From Scatosoma sp045660265 (GTDB lineage: Bacteria > Bacillota > Clostridia > Christensenellales > Borkfalkiaceae): DNA of 41,374 bases. The notes under the pieces were generated by a model that had not been told where the DNA came from, searched no databases, and saw nothing but the letters and a program-made list of their open reading frames with translations. Made by a program: the position numbers and the translations under genes. Below are positions 1 through 8,171 of this stretch, piece after piece. Numbering within the stretch: position 1 is the stretch's first letter; every line of letters begins with the position of its first letter. The stretch spans positions 1 to 41,374 of the forward strand of contig JAZRDM010000002.1 in the NCBI GenBank assembly GCA_045660265.1, written 5' to 3'.

Positions 1-170
1 GCTTGCGCTTTTTTTGCTCGTTTACGCAAAGTAAACTCCCTGCAAAAATGCTCGCTTTCCTGCTTTAACTTGTATCTCCACATTTTGACGAAAGTCGGTT
101 GCTTCGAAGGAACACAGTTCGGCAACGAACAGTAACTTATCCCCACTAAGAAGGATAGAAAAAACTATCT

Positions 171-215
171 CCAAGTTTAACTTGGTAGATAAAACTAAAT
201 CCAAGTTTAACTTGG
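171..215. repeat. Two identical 15-bp palindromes upstream of the DUF1385-PrmC gene
   Basis: The palindrome CCAAGTTTAACTTGG occurs at 171-185 and again at 201-215, with centres 30 bp (about three helical turns) apart. The second copy ends 16 bp before the ATG at 232. The first copy sits in a longer imperfect palindrome (ATCT...AGAT). The arrangement resembles a paired operator for a dimeric repressor, but no regulator can be named and no clear promoter was found beside it. Confidence 0.5.
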
Positions 216-231
216 CGGAATAATAGATAAT

Positions 232-2064
232 ATGAAAAAAAACAAACAAAATAAAACTTGCACATACATTGGCGGGCAAGCGGTTATGGAAGGGATTATG
301 ATGCGCGGTAAGCTGTCGATGGCAACCGCTGTGCGCGATCCTGAGGGCGTGATTCAAGTCGAATCCGAACGTTTAACGCCCCCTGAAAAAACCAAGAAAT
401 TTTTCAAGCTCCCCTTTATTCGCGGGGTGGTGAATTTTATCAACTCCATGATAGACGGCAACCGTGTGTTAATGCGCAGTGCTGACGTTTGTATGGAAGA
501 GGAAGAGACGCCCACCAAAGCGGAAAAATGGTTGGAAGAAAAACACAAAGTACACTTAGGCGGAATTCTCAACGTCGCAACGACGGTGTTGGGTGTTATA
601 CTTGCCCTGGTTATTTTTATTTGGATTCCTCAGCTTTTAACCAGCTTAACACCGTTTGATAAAACGAGCACGGGATTAGATTCGCTTTGGTTTAATTTAA
701 TCGAGGGCGGGGTGAGAATTTTGATTTTCATCTTGTACCTTTTGCTGATTTCCTTAATTCCCGACTTAAAGCGCGTCTTTATGTGCCATGGCGCAGAGCA
801 TAAAACCATCACTTGCTACGAAGAGGGCAAAGAATTGACGGTAGAAAACGTACGCGGTTGTTCGCGTGTGCACGACCGTTGCGGTACAACCTTCTTATTC
901 TTAGTAATGATTGTATCCATTTTGGTATTTTCGTTGGCAAATTTGGTTGTGGGCGAGTGGATATATACGGAAGACGAAACGTTAAATTCGTTAATTCGTT
1001 TTTTATTAAAAATTATCATGTTGCCTATCGTAGCGGGCGTATCCTATGAAATATTACGTGCGCTTGCGAAAACGAAAAGTAAATTCTTCCTTATTTTTAA
1101 AGCGCCCGGGCTTTTGCTTCAGCGTTTAACGACGAGAGAGCCTGAAGATAAAATGATTGAATGCGCAATTACCGCATTCAAAACGGTGCTTGAAATGGAC
1201 GCAGACCCTTCCGTGCCCGAGCGTATGTTTGCTACGCCTTACCGCATGAGCGAAATGCTGGAAAAAATCAAGGGAATTTTCGCGCATAGCCAAATCGAAG
1301 AAGAGGAAGCAGAATGGATTTTCTCCATCTTGCTTAACATTCCCAAGAGCGCGGTGGCAAGCGAAGAGCGTATTTTAAAGGTAGCGCAAAGCAAGGCGAT
1401 TTTAAAGGTAGTTGAAGAGCGTTTGACCGGCAGACCGCTTTGGTATATTATCGGCGATACTAGCTTTTTTGGATACACCATCAAAGTGGATGAGCGTGTG
1501 TTAATCCCTCGTCCCGAAACGGAAGAGTTGGCGCAAATCGTTATTTCTTCCGCAGAAGAAGGGTATAACATACTCGACCTTTGCACAGGCAGCGGGGCGA
1601 TTGCCATCAGCATATACAAAGAATTAGAAAAAGTAGGCAGAAAGGTAAACGTAACGGCGGTAGATATCAGCGACGGTGCCTTAGAAGTAGCAAAAGAAAA
1701 TGCGTTGGCAAACGAGGCGGATATTCGGTTTGTAAAATCCGATTTGTTTGCAAAGGTGCGGGGCAGGTACGAGGTGATTGTTTCTAATCCCCCGTATATT
1801 CCCACACAAGAGATTCAAACCCTGCAACGCGAAGTGAAGGATTACGAACCGCATTTGGCGTTGGACGGCGGTGCAGACGGGTTAGATATTTACCGCAAAA
1901 TCGCTTTACACGCGCCGAAATATTTAACGCGCGGAGGCGCGCTGATTATGGAGATCGGCGCAGGGCAGGCGCAAGACGTGGTTAAGCTGTTTAAGTATGC
2001 AGACTATTCTATGGTGTTGAAAGATTTTAACGGCGTAGAAAGATTTGTCAAAATTGTGTTATAA
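232..2064 (+). CDS. prmC: DUF1385 (YqhQ-like) membrane protein fused to PrmC release factor glutamine methyltransferase
   Basis: One 610-residue frame carries two complete modules. Residues 1 to about 325 are a DUF1385/YqhQ-type membrane protein: N-terminal GGQAVMEGIMMRG, several membrane segments around 110-290, and the conserved CHGAEHKTI near 185-193. Residues about 336-610 are PrmC/HemK: a helical N-domain, LIPRPETEEL near 424, the SAM-binding DLCTGSGAIAI near 449, and the catalytic NPPY at 519-522. PrmC methylates the glutamine of the GGQ motif of release factors; the role of the DUF1385 part is unknown. Usually these are two adjacent genes; here no stop or start separates them. The next gene encodes the PrmC substrate RF1. 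The start ATG at 232 has only a weak, distant ribosome binding site (GGCGGA). Domain identities are firm; fusion by a sequencing error cannot be excluded but both modules read cleanly. Confidence 0.93.
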   Translation: MKKNKQNKTCTYIGGQAVMEGIMMRGKLSMATAVRDPEGVIQVESERLTPPEKTKKFFKLPFIRGVVNFINSMIDGNRVLMRSADVCMEEEETPTKAEKWLEEKHKVHLGGILNVATTVLGVILALVIFIWIPQLLTSLTPFDKTSTGLDSLWFNLIEGGVRILIFILYLLLISLIPDLKRVFMCHGAEHKTITCYEEGKELTVENVRGCSRVHDRCGTTFLFLVMIVSILVFSLANLVVGEWIYTEDETLNSLIRFLLKIIMLPIVAGVSYEILRALAKTKSKFFLIFKAPGLLLQRLTTREPEDKMIECAITAFKTVLEMDADPSVPERMFATPYRMSEMLEKIKGIFAHSQIEEEEAEWIFSILLNIPKSAVASEERILKVAQSKAILKVVEERLTGRPLWYIIGDTSFFGYTIKVDERVLIPRPETEELAQIVISSAEEGYNILDLCTGSGAIAISIYKELEKVGRKVNVTAVDISDGALEVAKENALANEADIRFVKSDLFAKVRGRYEVIVSNPPYIPTQEIQTLQREVKDYEPHLALDGGADGLDIYRKIALHAPKYLTRGGALIMEIGAGQAQDVVKLFKYADYSMVLKDFNGVERFVKIVL

Positions 2065-2066
2065 TA

Positions 2067-2091
2067 AAAAGGCGGGAGTTTCTCGCCTTTT
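2067..2091 (+). terminator. Hairpin between prmC and prfA, probable weak terminator
   Basis: AAAAGGCG and CGCCTTTT form an 8-bp stem around a 9-base loop, just after the stop codon. The T-rich tail is short (TTTTATCTT), so some read-through into prfA 30 bp downstream is likely. Confidence 0.6.
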
Positions 2092-2122
2092 ATCTTAAAT
2101 TACCTAACGGTAGGAGAAAAGT

Positions 2123-3193
2123 ATGTTTAAAAAGTTGGACGAACTATTAAAACGGTACGAATTTTTATCCGAAAAATTGTCTGATGCCGACGTGATTGCG
2201 GATATGAGTACTTGGCAAAAGTACTCGAAAGAGCAAGCGGATTTAACCGAAACGGCGGAAAAATACGGCGAATATTTAGCGAAAGAAAAGGAGATGAACG
2301 ACTCGTTTGAACTTGCCGAAATGGAATCGGACGGCGAAATGAAAAAAATGCTCTTAGACGAGGGGTATGTATGTAAAGAACGGCTTGCGGAAATCGTTGG
2401 GGAGTTAAAAATTTTGCTGTTGCCCAAAGATAAAAACGACGAAAAGAGTTGTATTTTAGAAATCCGCGCGGGGACGGGCGGTGAAGAAGCGGCGCTGTTT
2501 GCTGCGGATCTTTGCAGAATGTACGCTAACTTTTGCGCATCCAGACGTTTAAAAGTGGAAGAAATGGATATTAGCGCGACGGAGCTTGGCGGTATAAAAG
2601 AAGCGGTGTATAACGTAACGGGCAAGGGTGCGTATAAACTTTTGAAATACGAAAGCGGCGTACACCGCGTGCAACGCGTACCCGATACGGAAACGCAAGG
2701 CCGTATTCATACGTCGGCGGCGACGGTGGCGGTATTGCCTGAAGCGGAAGAAGTGGAAGTAGAAATTTTAGATAAAGATATCCGTATTGATATATTCCAT
2801 TCGGGCGGGGCTGGTGGTCAAAACGTAAATAAGGTAGCTTCTGCTGTGCGTATTACCCATTTTCCGACGGGGATTGTCGTAACCTGCCAAGATGAACGTT
2901 CGCAATTAAAAAATAAAGAACGCGCCTTTAAAGTATTGCGTTCGCGCGTGTATGATTTTTATAACAGCCAAAACACAAAATCACGCGAAGAAAATAGACG
3001 CAGTATGGTAGGAAGCGGGGATAGAAGCGAAAGAATCCGCACCTATAATTTCCCGCAAAACCGTGTAACCGATCACCGTATCGGATTGAGTCAATACAAT
3101 TTAGATGCTTTTATTATGGGGGATATCGACAGTATGGTAGAAGCGTTGGCGATTGCCGACAGAGAAGCAATGCTTTCCTCTTCGGAAGAATAA
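2123..3193 (+). CDS. prfA: Peptide chain release factor 1
   Basis: A 356-residue class I release factor, the usual RF1 length. It recognises UAA/UAG stop codons in the ribosomal A site and triggers peptidyl-tRNA hydrolysis. The catalytic GGQ lies at about 231-233 within GGAGGQNVNKVASAVRITH. The codon-recognition loop reads HRVQRVPDTETQGRIHTS near 181, with PDT in the position of the RF1 PxT motif, which separates it from RF2 (SPF). The start ATG at 2123 follows AGGAGAAAAGT. It lies directly after the gene for PrmC, the enzyme expected to methylate its GGQ glutamine, which is a common Clostridia arrangement. Identity is essentially certain. Confidence 0.98.
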   Translation: MFKKLDELLKRYEFLSEKLSDADVIADMSTWQKYSKEQADLTETAEKYGEYLAKEKEMNDSFELAEMESDGEMKKMLLDEGYVCKERLAEIVGELKILLLPKDKNDEKSCILEIRAGTGGEEAALFAADLCRMYANFCASRRLKVEEMDISATELGGIKEAVYNVTGKGAYKLLKYESGVHRVQRVPDTETQGRIHTSAATVAVLPEAEEVEVEILDKDIRIDIFHSGGAGGQNVNKVASAVRITHFPTGIVVTCQDERSQLKNKERAFKVLRSRVYDFYNSQNTKSREENRRSMVGSGDRSERIRTYNFPQNRVTDHRIGLSQYNLDAFIMGDIDSMVEALAIADREAMLSSSEE

Positions 3194-3231
3194 AATAAAA
3201 TTCAACGCATACCTGTATGGGAGTAAAACAA

Positions 3232-3258
3232 AAAACGCAGTCGAAAAGACTGCGTTTT
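3232..3258. terminator. Bidirectional terminator between convergent prfA and DUF1846 genes
   Basis: AAAACGCAGTC (3232-3242) pairs perfectly with GACTGCGTTTT (3248-3258), an 11-bp stem with a GAAAA loop. A/T runs on both sides allow it to end transcripts from prfA on the plus strand and the DUF1846 gene on the minus strand. Confidence 0.9.
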
Positions 3259-3275
3259 CTTTTTATAAATTATTC

Positions 3276-4736
3276 TTATTTTTTCGGTTCGCAAGTAACG
3301 TGCATACCCAACTGTTTAAAGGTTTTTTCGTCTACGTGGGATAAAATAACCGTGGAGTGTACTTCGCAATTTTTCAGTTTATCCAACTGGTCGAGCGCGC
3401 ATTTTGCGATAGGGTTGGTAACAGCGCAAATGGCGAGCGCCATTAAAATTTCGTCCGTGTGCAAACGAGGATTTGCCGATCCCATATGGTTTACTTTTAA
3501 AAGCTGTAAGGGTTGGATAACGGTGGGGGAAATCAATTCGATTTCGTCGCTGATACCGCCAAGTACCTTTAATGCATTTAATAAGCAAGCGGCGGAAGCG
3601 CCGATTAAATTGCTGGTTTTTCCCGTAACGATATGTCCGCAGTTCAGCTCGATAGCGGTAGCGGGTGCGCCTGTTTGCTGTGATTTTTCTAAAGCGGCTT
3701 GTACAACTTTTCTATCTTCAATGCTTACGCCCGTTTTGCTCATCAATAATTCGATTTTAGCCACCACGTCTTTGCTGACGCGGCCTTTTCTTGCGTCGCA
3801 AAGCGCTGAATAATAACGGCGGACAATTTCGGCTTTAGACGATTCTTTACAACATTCGTCGTCGATAATGCAGTTTCCGACCATATTAACGCCCATATCT
3901 GTGGGGGATTTATAAGGGGAAACGCCTAAAATTTTTGTAAGCATAGCGTTTACGACGGGGAAAATTTCAACGTCGCGGTTATAGTTAACGGCAAGTGAGT
4001 TGTATGCTTCCAGATGGAAAGGGTCGATCATATTGACGTCGTTTAAATCTGCCGTCGCCGCCTCGTACGCCGCGTTAACGGGGTGCGAAAGGGGTAAATT
4101 CCAAATAGGGAAGGTTTCAAATTTAGCATAGCCAGCCTTGACGCCGCGTAAATTTTCGTGGTAAAGTTGGGAAAGACAGGTAGCCATCTTGCCGCTGCCG
4201 GGACCAGGTGCTGTAACGACAACTAAACGACGGCTCGTCGGGATGTAATCATTTTTGCCGTATCCTTCTTCGCTGACGATTTTGGATACGTCGGAAGGGT
4301 AGCCTTCGATAGCATAATGCTTATATACGTTGATCCCTAACAACTGTAAACGTTTGATAAAAGCATCTACGCTGGGTTGCGGATGATACATTGTCATCAC
4401 CACGCTGCTGACAAGCAAGCCTTTTTCTTTAAAAATATCAATTAGACGCACAACGTCAGCGTCGTACGTAATCCCCAAATCGCTGCGGTATTTGTTTGCT
4501 TCGATATCGTTTGCGGAAATGACGATAATCACTTCAGCGATATCCTTTAATTTTAACAGCATTTTGATTTTGCTGTCCGGTTCGAAACCGGGCAATACTC
4601 TCGACGCGTGATAATCGTCGAAGAGCTTTCCGCCAAACTCCAAATACAGCTTATCGCCGAACGAACGGATACGTTCCTCGATTTTTTTCGATTGTAAGGA
4701 GAGATATTTTTTATTGTCAAATCCGATACAGCTCAT
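3276..4736 (-). CDS. DUF1846 / UPF0371 family protein
   Basis: A 486-residue protein that I recognise as the DUF1846 (UPF0371) family, usually about 490-500 residues, common in Firmicutes and of unsettled function. Recognisable parts are the N-terminus (GFDNKKYLSLQSKKIEERI, KLYLEFGGKLFDDYHASRVL), a segment VVTAPGPGSGKMATCLSQLY resembling a nucleotide-binding loop, the middle (PIWNLPLSHPVNAAYEAATA) and a C-terminal domain with NCGHIVTGKTSNLIGASAA. No signal peptide or membrane segment is visible, so it should be cytoplasmic. The start ATG follows GGAGAAAGAAAA. It is transcribed alone from a consensus promoter (4776-4804) and converges on prfA. Family assignment is confident; activity is unknown. 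Confidence 0.9.
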   Translation of the reverse strand: MSCIGFDNKKYLSLQSKKIEERIRSFGDKLYLEFGGKLFDDYHASRVLPGFEPDSKIKMLLKLKDIAEVIIVISANDIEANKYRSDLGITYDADVVRLIDIFKEKGLLVSSVVMTMYHPQPSVDAFIKRLQLLGINVYKHYAIEGYPSDVSKIVSEEGYGKNDYIPTSRRLVVVTAPGPGSGKMATCLSQLYHENLRGVKAGYAKFETFPIWNLPLSHPVNAAYEAATADLNDVNMIDPFHLEAYNSLAVNYNRDVEIFPVVNAMLTKILGVSPYKSPTDMGVNMVGNCIIDDECCKESSKAEIVRRYYSALCDARKGRVSKDVVAKIELLMSKTGVSIEDRKVVQAALEKSQQTGAPATAIELNCGHIVTGKTSNLIGASAACLLNALKVLGGISDEIELISPTVIQPLQLLKVNHMGSANPRLHTDEILMALAICAVTNPIAKCALDQLDKLKNCEVHSTVILSHVDEKTFKQLGMHVTCEPKK

Positions 4737-4775
4737 TTTTCTTTCTCCGTCGTTCGTTTTTTATATTACCTTTTT

Positions 4776-4804
4776 ATTGTATCAAATTTTCGTCAAGATG
4801 TCAA
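4776..4804 (-). promoter_or_regulatory. Sigma-A-type promoter of the DUF1846 gene
   Basis: Minus-strand TTGACA (4799-4804), 17-bp spacer, TACAAT (4776-4781), about 40 bp upstream of the start codon. Confidence 0.8.
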
Positions 4805-4963
4805 CGGTATGGGGAGAAATAGATAATAAGAATTTTATTTTTATCAAGCCTTTTTGTATTCGTTTTTTAGTTTAACGCAATCGAAAAAAGTGATTGAATA
4901 AACAAAAATAAATAAAATTTTCGATAAAAGAGTAAAAAATTTACAAAAAAGGGGTACTTGTAG

Positions 4964-4992
4964 TTGCTTTCTTTTAAAAAAAACTGTAAAAT
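4964..4992 (+). promoter_or_regulatory. Probable promoter of aspB
   Basis: TTGCTT (4964-4969), 17-bp spacer, TAAAAT (4987-4992), followed by a roughly 30-base leader with CGGAGAAA ahead of the ATG at 5030. Because the promoter falls inside the longest open frame (from 4964), the start at 5030 is preferred. Confidence 0.6.
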
Positions 4993-5029
4993 ATATAGTG
5001 TTAAGAATTTACGTAAACGGAGAAAATAT

Positions 5030-6229
5030 ATGAAACAAAGAACGGCAAAAAGAATGGCAGCAATTTCCCCATCCTTAACGCTTGCGATTTCGGCAAAAGC
5101 GAAAGCGATGAAAGCGGCGGGGGAACCCGTTGTATCTTTCGGCGTGGGCGAGCCCGATTTTAATACGCCTGAAAATATCATTCAAGCAGCAAAAACGGCG
5201 CTTGATAACGGCCACACTAAATACACGCCCTCGTCTGGCTTGTTGTCTTTGAGAAAGGCAATTTGCGAAAAATTTAAAAAGGATAACGGCTTAGAATACG
5301 AACCTTCGCAAATTATCGTGTCAGATGGCGCAAAGCACTCTATCTTTAATGCGTGCTATGCGATTTTGGACGAAGGAGACGAAGTAATTATTCCTGCACC
5401 CTATTGGCTGACTTATCCCGAAGTGGTAAAGGTTTGCGGCGGCGTGCCTAAGTATATTGAATGTAAAAAGGAAAACAAATTTAAGTTTACGGCGGAAGAC
5501 TTGAAAAAGGCAATTACGCCTAAGACGAAAATGTTGATTTTTAACTCCCCGTCCAATCCTACGGGCGCAGTATATAACGAAGCGGAAGTGCGCGAAATTG
5601 CAAAGGTTTGCGAAGAAGCGGAAATTTTTGTTTTGGCAGATGAAATTTATGAAAAGCTTTGCTACAACGGCGTAAAACCTTTCTCGATTGCTGCTTGCAG
5701 CGAAAAGATGAAAGATTTGACGGTTACCGTAAACGGCGTTTCCAAAACGTATGCCATGACGGGCTGGCGTATTGGTTATCTTGCAGCGCCTGCTGACGTA
5801 GCGAAGGCAATCGACTCCTTCCAAAGCCATGCGACCTCGAATGCTTGCTCTATCGCGCAACACGCAACGATAGAAGCGTTGGCGTCGCCCGAAGAAGATA
5901 TTCAAAAAATGGTAAACACGTTTGATAAGCGCCGTGAAAAGATTTTAGAATTGATTAAAGAAATTGACGGTGTACAAGCGGTAGAGCCTGACGGCGCGTT
6001 TTACGTAATGCTGGTTGTAAGCGGGTTGTACGGAAAGAGCTATAACGGAAAGGTGATTGATGGTTCGATTTCCTTTGCCGACGCGCTTTTGGAAAGCAAG
6101 AAGGTAGCAACCATCCCCGGTATTTCGTTTGGCGCGGACGATTGCTTGCGTTTGTCGTACTCCTTGTCGGATGCAGATATTCAAGAAGGGTTGAAGCGCA
6201 TTAAAGAATTTGTAGAAAACTTACAATAA
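5030..6229 (+). CDS. aspB: Aspartate aminotransferase (class I/II PLP-dependent aminotransferase)
   Basis: A 399-residue fold-type I aminotransferase, normal length for the AspB (subgroup Ib) group that interconverts aspartate and 2-oxoglutarate with oxaloacetate and glutamate. Visible signatures are SFGVGEPDFNTP near 36-47, YTPSSG, the SPSNPTGA segment near 173-180 with the substrate-binding asparagine, ADEIYE near 203, and the PLP-binding lysine at about 239 in VSKTYAMTGWRIGY. The start at 5030 is chosen over an upstream in-frame TTG because of the GGAGA site just before it and the promoter that overlaps the longer frame. It is followed by a weak terminator. The main chain could also act on other substrates, for example in lysine or tyrosine pathways, as homologues do. 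Confidence 0.93.
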   Translation: MKQRTAKRMAAISPSLTLAISAKAKAMKAAGEPVVSFGVGEPDFNTPENIIQAAKTALDNGHTKYTPSSGLLSLRKAICEKFKKDNGLEYEPSQIIVSDGAKHSIFNACYAILDEGDEVIIPAPYWLTYPEVVKVCGGVPKYIECKKENKFKFTAEDLKKAITPKTKMLIFNSPSNPTGAVYNEAEVREIAKVCEEAEIFVLADEIYEKLCYNGVKPFSIAACSEKMKDLTVTVNGVSKTYAMTGWRIGYLAAPADVAKAIDSFQSHATSNACSIAQHATIEALASPEEDIQKMVNTFDKRREKILELIKEIDGVQAVEPDGAFYVMLVVSGLYGKSYNGKVIDGSISFADALLESKKVATIPGISFGADDCLRLSYSLSDADIQEGLKRIKEFVENLQ

Positions 6230-6241
6230 TATAAAGAAGAG

Positions 6242-6269
6242 CTCGGCGGAAAAATCTGCCGAGTTCTTT
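6242..6269 (+). terminator. Terminator after aspB
   Basis: CTCGGCGG (6242-6249) pairs with CTGCCGAG (6256-6263), 8 bp with one G-U, followed by TTCTTTC. The T tract is interrupted, so strength is moderate. Confidence 0.65.
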
Positions 6270-6279
6270 CGTGAAACAG

Positions 6280-6308
6280 TTGACAAAGTTTTTTTAAAGC
6301 ATTATAAT
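6280..6308 (+). promoter_or_regulatory. Consensus promoter of the riboswitch-controlled exchanger gene
   Basis: Perfect TTGACA (6280-6285), 17-bp spacer, perfect TATAAT (6303-6308). Transcription should begin near 6315, about 20 bases before the riboswitch aptamer. Confidence 0.92.
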
Positions 6309-6332
6309 AAAAACGATAACAATCAAATAGAC

Positions 6333-6426
6333 CTTGTAAAAGGGAGTAGAAAGCGTTTATATAAACGGGCGACTATCGTCAATACAGTAGAAATACTCGG
6401 TACCGCTGAAATTTCAAGACTTTTAC
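6333..6426 (+). promoter_or_regulatory. yybP-ykoY family manganese riboswitch
   Basis: The leader matches the yybP-ykoY aptamer pattern, known to bind Mn2+. The 5' side of helix P1 (GUAAAAG, 6336-6342) runs into the conserved loop GGGAGUAG. A P2-like hairpin (CGUUUAUAUAAACG) follows, then CGUCAAUACA, a GAAA-capped hairpin, and the conserved 3' loop ACCGCUGAAAUUUCAAGAC closing on CUUUUAC (6420-6426). The 3' strand of P1 is also the 5' arm of the terminator at 6417-6458, so ligand binding and termination should exclude each other; that makes it an ON switch, as known for this family. Identification is by eye; a covariance search with the Rfam yybP-ykoY model would settle it. Confidence 0.9.
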
Positions 6427-6458
6427 CCGCATGCGTTAGGGGTAGAGGTCTTTTTTTT
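6417..6458 (+). terminator. Riboswitch-controlled intrinsic terminator
   Basis: AGACTTTTACCC (6417-6428) pairs with GGGTAGAGGTCT (6440-6451), 12 bp including G-U pairs, followed by an unbroken T8 run. Its 5' arm overlaps the 3' strand of riboswitch helix P1 (6420-6426). Confidence 0.9.
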
Positions 6459-6480
6459 GTAATAAAGGGAGGTATCATCC

Positions 6481-7452
6481 ATGATTTTTTTGTACGTTTT
6501 ATTGCTTGCCGTTGGTATGTTTTTACTTGTTAAGGGCGCAGATTGGTTTGTAGACGGGGCGAGCAATATCGCGAAAGCGTTAAAAATTCCTTCGCTGATT
6601 ATCGGTCTGACGCTGGTGTCTATGGGAACGAGTGCGCCTGAAGCTTCCGTTAGCATCAACAGCGCGCTGAGCGGGTTGAGCGATATGAGTATTGGTAACG
6701 TTGTAGGCTCGAATATGTTTAACACGCTGTTAATTTTAGGGCTTAGCGCAGTGATTGTGCCGGTTGCTATCGACAGCGATATGAAAAAATACGACATTCC
6801 CATTATGATTGGAACGTACGTTTTACTTATTTTATTCGCTTACGTCTTCTCGCCGTTGACGATTGAATTGTGGGAAGGGCTTTTATTGCTTTTAACGCTG
6901 ATTGCATATATGGTATTCCTTATTGTGCGTGCGAAAAAGTCGAACGCAAACAGCGGAGAAGCGGTATCCGACGGTGAAATTGCTAAAGAAGCGGAAAAAA
7001 CACAGCCTATCTGGAAAAGCATTATCCTTTCTATTGTCGGTCTTGCAGGGATTATTTTCGGCGGCGACCTTGTCGTTGACAACGCGTCGTTGATCGCGAT
7101 AGAGCTTGGTATGAGCGAAGTGCTTGTTGGTTTGACGATCGTAGCGGTGGGGACGTCGTTGCCAGAGCTGGTTACAAGTATCGTAGCCGCTGTTAAAAAG
7201 GAAAACGATATTGCGTTGGGGAACGTAATCGGCTCGAATATCTTTAATATCATTTTCATATTAGGGTTATCCTCGTCCATAGCACCCTTGCTTTTAGATC
7301 AAGCGACGCTTGTTGATACGTTGGCAATGCTTGTTTCGGGGATTGCGGTATTAGTGATTGCCCTCTGCGGAAAAAATATGAAAAAGTGGCAAGGTGTAGT
7401 AATGATTCTTGCATACGTTGCCTATTTGGCATTTATCATCATTCGCGGTTAA
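6481..7452 (+). CDS. CaCA-family (YrbG-like) cation exchanger under Mn2+ riboswitch control
   Basis: A 323-residue membrane protein of the calcium:cation antiporter family (COG0530), normal length. It has two inverted halves of about five membrane segments each. Both alpha repeats are intact: GTSAPEASVSINSALSG near 49-65 with GNVVGSNMFNTLLILG, and GTSLPELVTSIVAA near 224-237 with GNVIGSNIFNIIFILG. The acidic residues of the ion sites are present. A charged cytosolic loop (KKSNANSGEAVSDGEIAKEAEK) joins the halves. The ATG at 6481 follows GGGAGGT. It is the only gene after the Mn2+ riboswitch, so the exported ion is probably Mn2+, perhaps together with Ca2+. That substrate is inferred from the riboswitch, not from the protein. 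Confidence 0.93.
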   Translation: MIFLYVLLLAVGMFLLVKGADWFVDGASNIAKALKIPSLIIGLTLVSMGTSAPEASVSINSALSGLSDMSIGNVVGSNMFNTLLILGLSAVIVPVAIDSDMKKYDIPIMIGTYVLLILFAYVFSPLTIELWEGLLLLLTLIAYMVFLIVRAKKSNANSGEAVSDGEIAKEAEKTQPIWKSIILSIVGLAGIIFGGDLVVDNASLIAIELGMSEVLVGLTIVAVGTSLPELVTSIVAAVKKENDIALGNVIGSNIFNIIFILGLSSSIAPLLLDQATLVDTLAMLVSGIAVLVIALCGKNMKKWQGVVMILAYVAYLAFIIIRG

Positions 7453-7510
7453 GCGGAAAGAGTGTGCGTAAATTTTATTTTATCGAGAACAAAAAATAAA
7501 AGAATAGAGA

Positions 7511-7548
7511 AAAAACCGAATGCGTAAGGCTTTCGGTTTTTATTTTTA
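7511..7548 (+). terminator. Terminator after the exchanger gene
   Basis: AAAAACCGAA (7511-7520) pairs with TTCGGTTTTT (7532-7541), 10 bp, followed by ATTTTTA. Confidence 0.88.
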
Positions 7549-7600
7549 TGAAAAATGTAAAAAAATTTTACAAAAAAGCAAAAAAATTTTCAAAAAGGTC

Positions 7601-7629
7601 TTGAAATCACGCGGAAAATTTGCTACAAT
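7601..7629 (+). promoter_or_regulatory. Promoter of the small P-loop gene
   Basis: TTGAAA (7601-7606), 17-bp spacer, TACAAT (7624-7629). The leader of about 55 bases holds CCTAAATCC...GGTTTGGG, which could fold as a hairpin. Confidence 0.75.
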
Positions 7630-7693
7630 ATATAAAACCTAAATCCAAGTGGTTTGGGAAGTGAGAATACAGAAAAAATCGGAGGATTTTATT

Positions 7694-8101
7694 ATGATTA
7701 AAGTAATTTATGGCGCAAAAGGCACCGGTAAAACCAAGATGATGATTGAAGCCGCAAATGCAGCTGTTAGCGAAGCAAAAGGCCATTTGATTTTCATCAC
7801 GGACAATAAAAGATGTATGTATGATTTAGCTCGCGAAGTTCGTTTTATCGACGTAAGCGATTATAATATTGCAGGCGAAACGGCTCTTTGCGGATTTGTA
7901 AAAGGCGTAGTTGCAGGCAACCACGACAACGAATACGTATTTATCGACGGCGCAGTTCGTATTGCAGGTAAGCCCGTTGCAGAACTTGCAGAATTCTTCT
8001 ATATGCTTGATAAAGTATCCGAAACGAATAGTCTTACGATTACCGTTTCCGTTTCCGCTGCGAAAGAAGAACTTCCTGATTTCGTTGCAAAATATATCTA
8101 A
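7694..8101 (+). CDS. Small P-loop ATP-binding protein of unknown role
   Basis: A 135-residue protein opening with MIKVIYGAKGTGKTKMMIEA, a clean Walker A loop (GAKGTGKT, residues 7-14). EYVFIDGAVRI near 80 resembles a Walker B strand ending in an acidic residue. The protein is too short for a full AAA+ or RecA core and has no membrane segment. The start at 7694 is set by GGAGG at 7681-7685; an upstream in-frame ATG at 7649 lacks one. It has its own promoter and is followed by a hairpin. Similar short proteins are annotated only as ATP-binding in other Clostridia, as far as I recall. Substrate and partner are unknown. Confidence 0.85.
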   Translation: MIKVIYGAKGTGKTKMMIEAANAAVSEAKGHLIFITDNKRCMYDLAREVRFIDVSDYNIAGETALCGFVKGVVAGNHDNEYVFIDGAVRIAGKPVAELAEFFYMLDKVSETNSLTITVSVSAAKEELPDFVAKYI

Positions 8102-8171
8102 CGTTTAAAAAGGCGGTAGATACAACTTAAAAAGTTTACGTTTTTCTTTAAGAAAAAAGCAGACGAAAGCC

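Noticed and set aside
22..357. 111-residue minus-strand ORF over the start of the DUF1385-PrmC gene
   Set aside because: It overlaps a certain gene on the other strand, has no ribosome binding site and shows no family features. Its C-terminal part lies in the non-coding 1-231 region and could be a dispersed repeat, which cannot be tested here.
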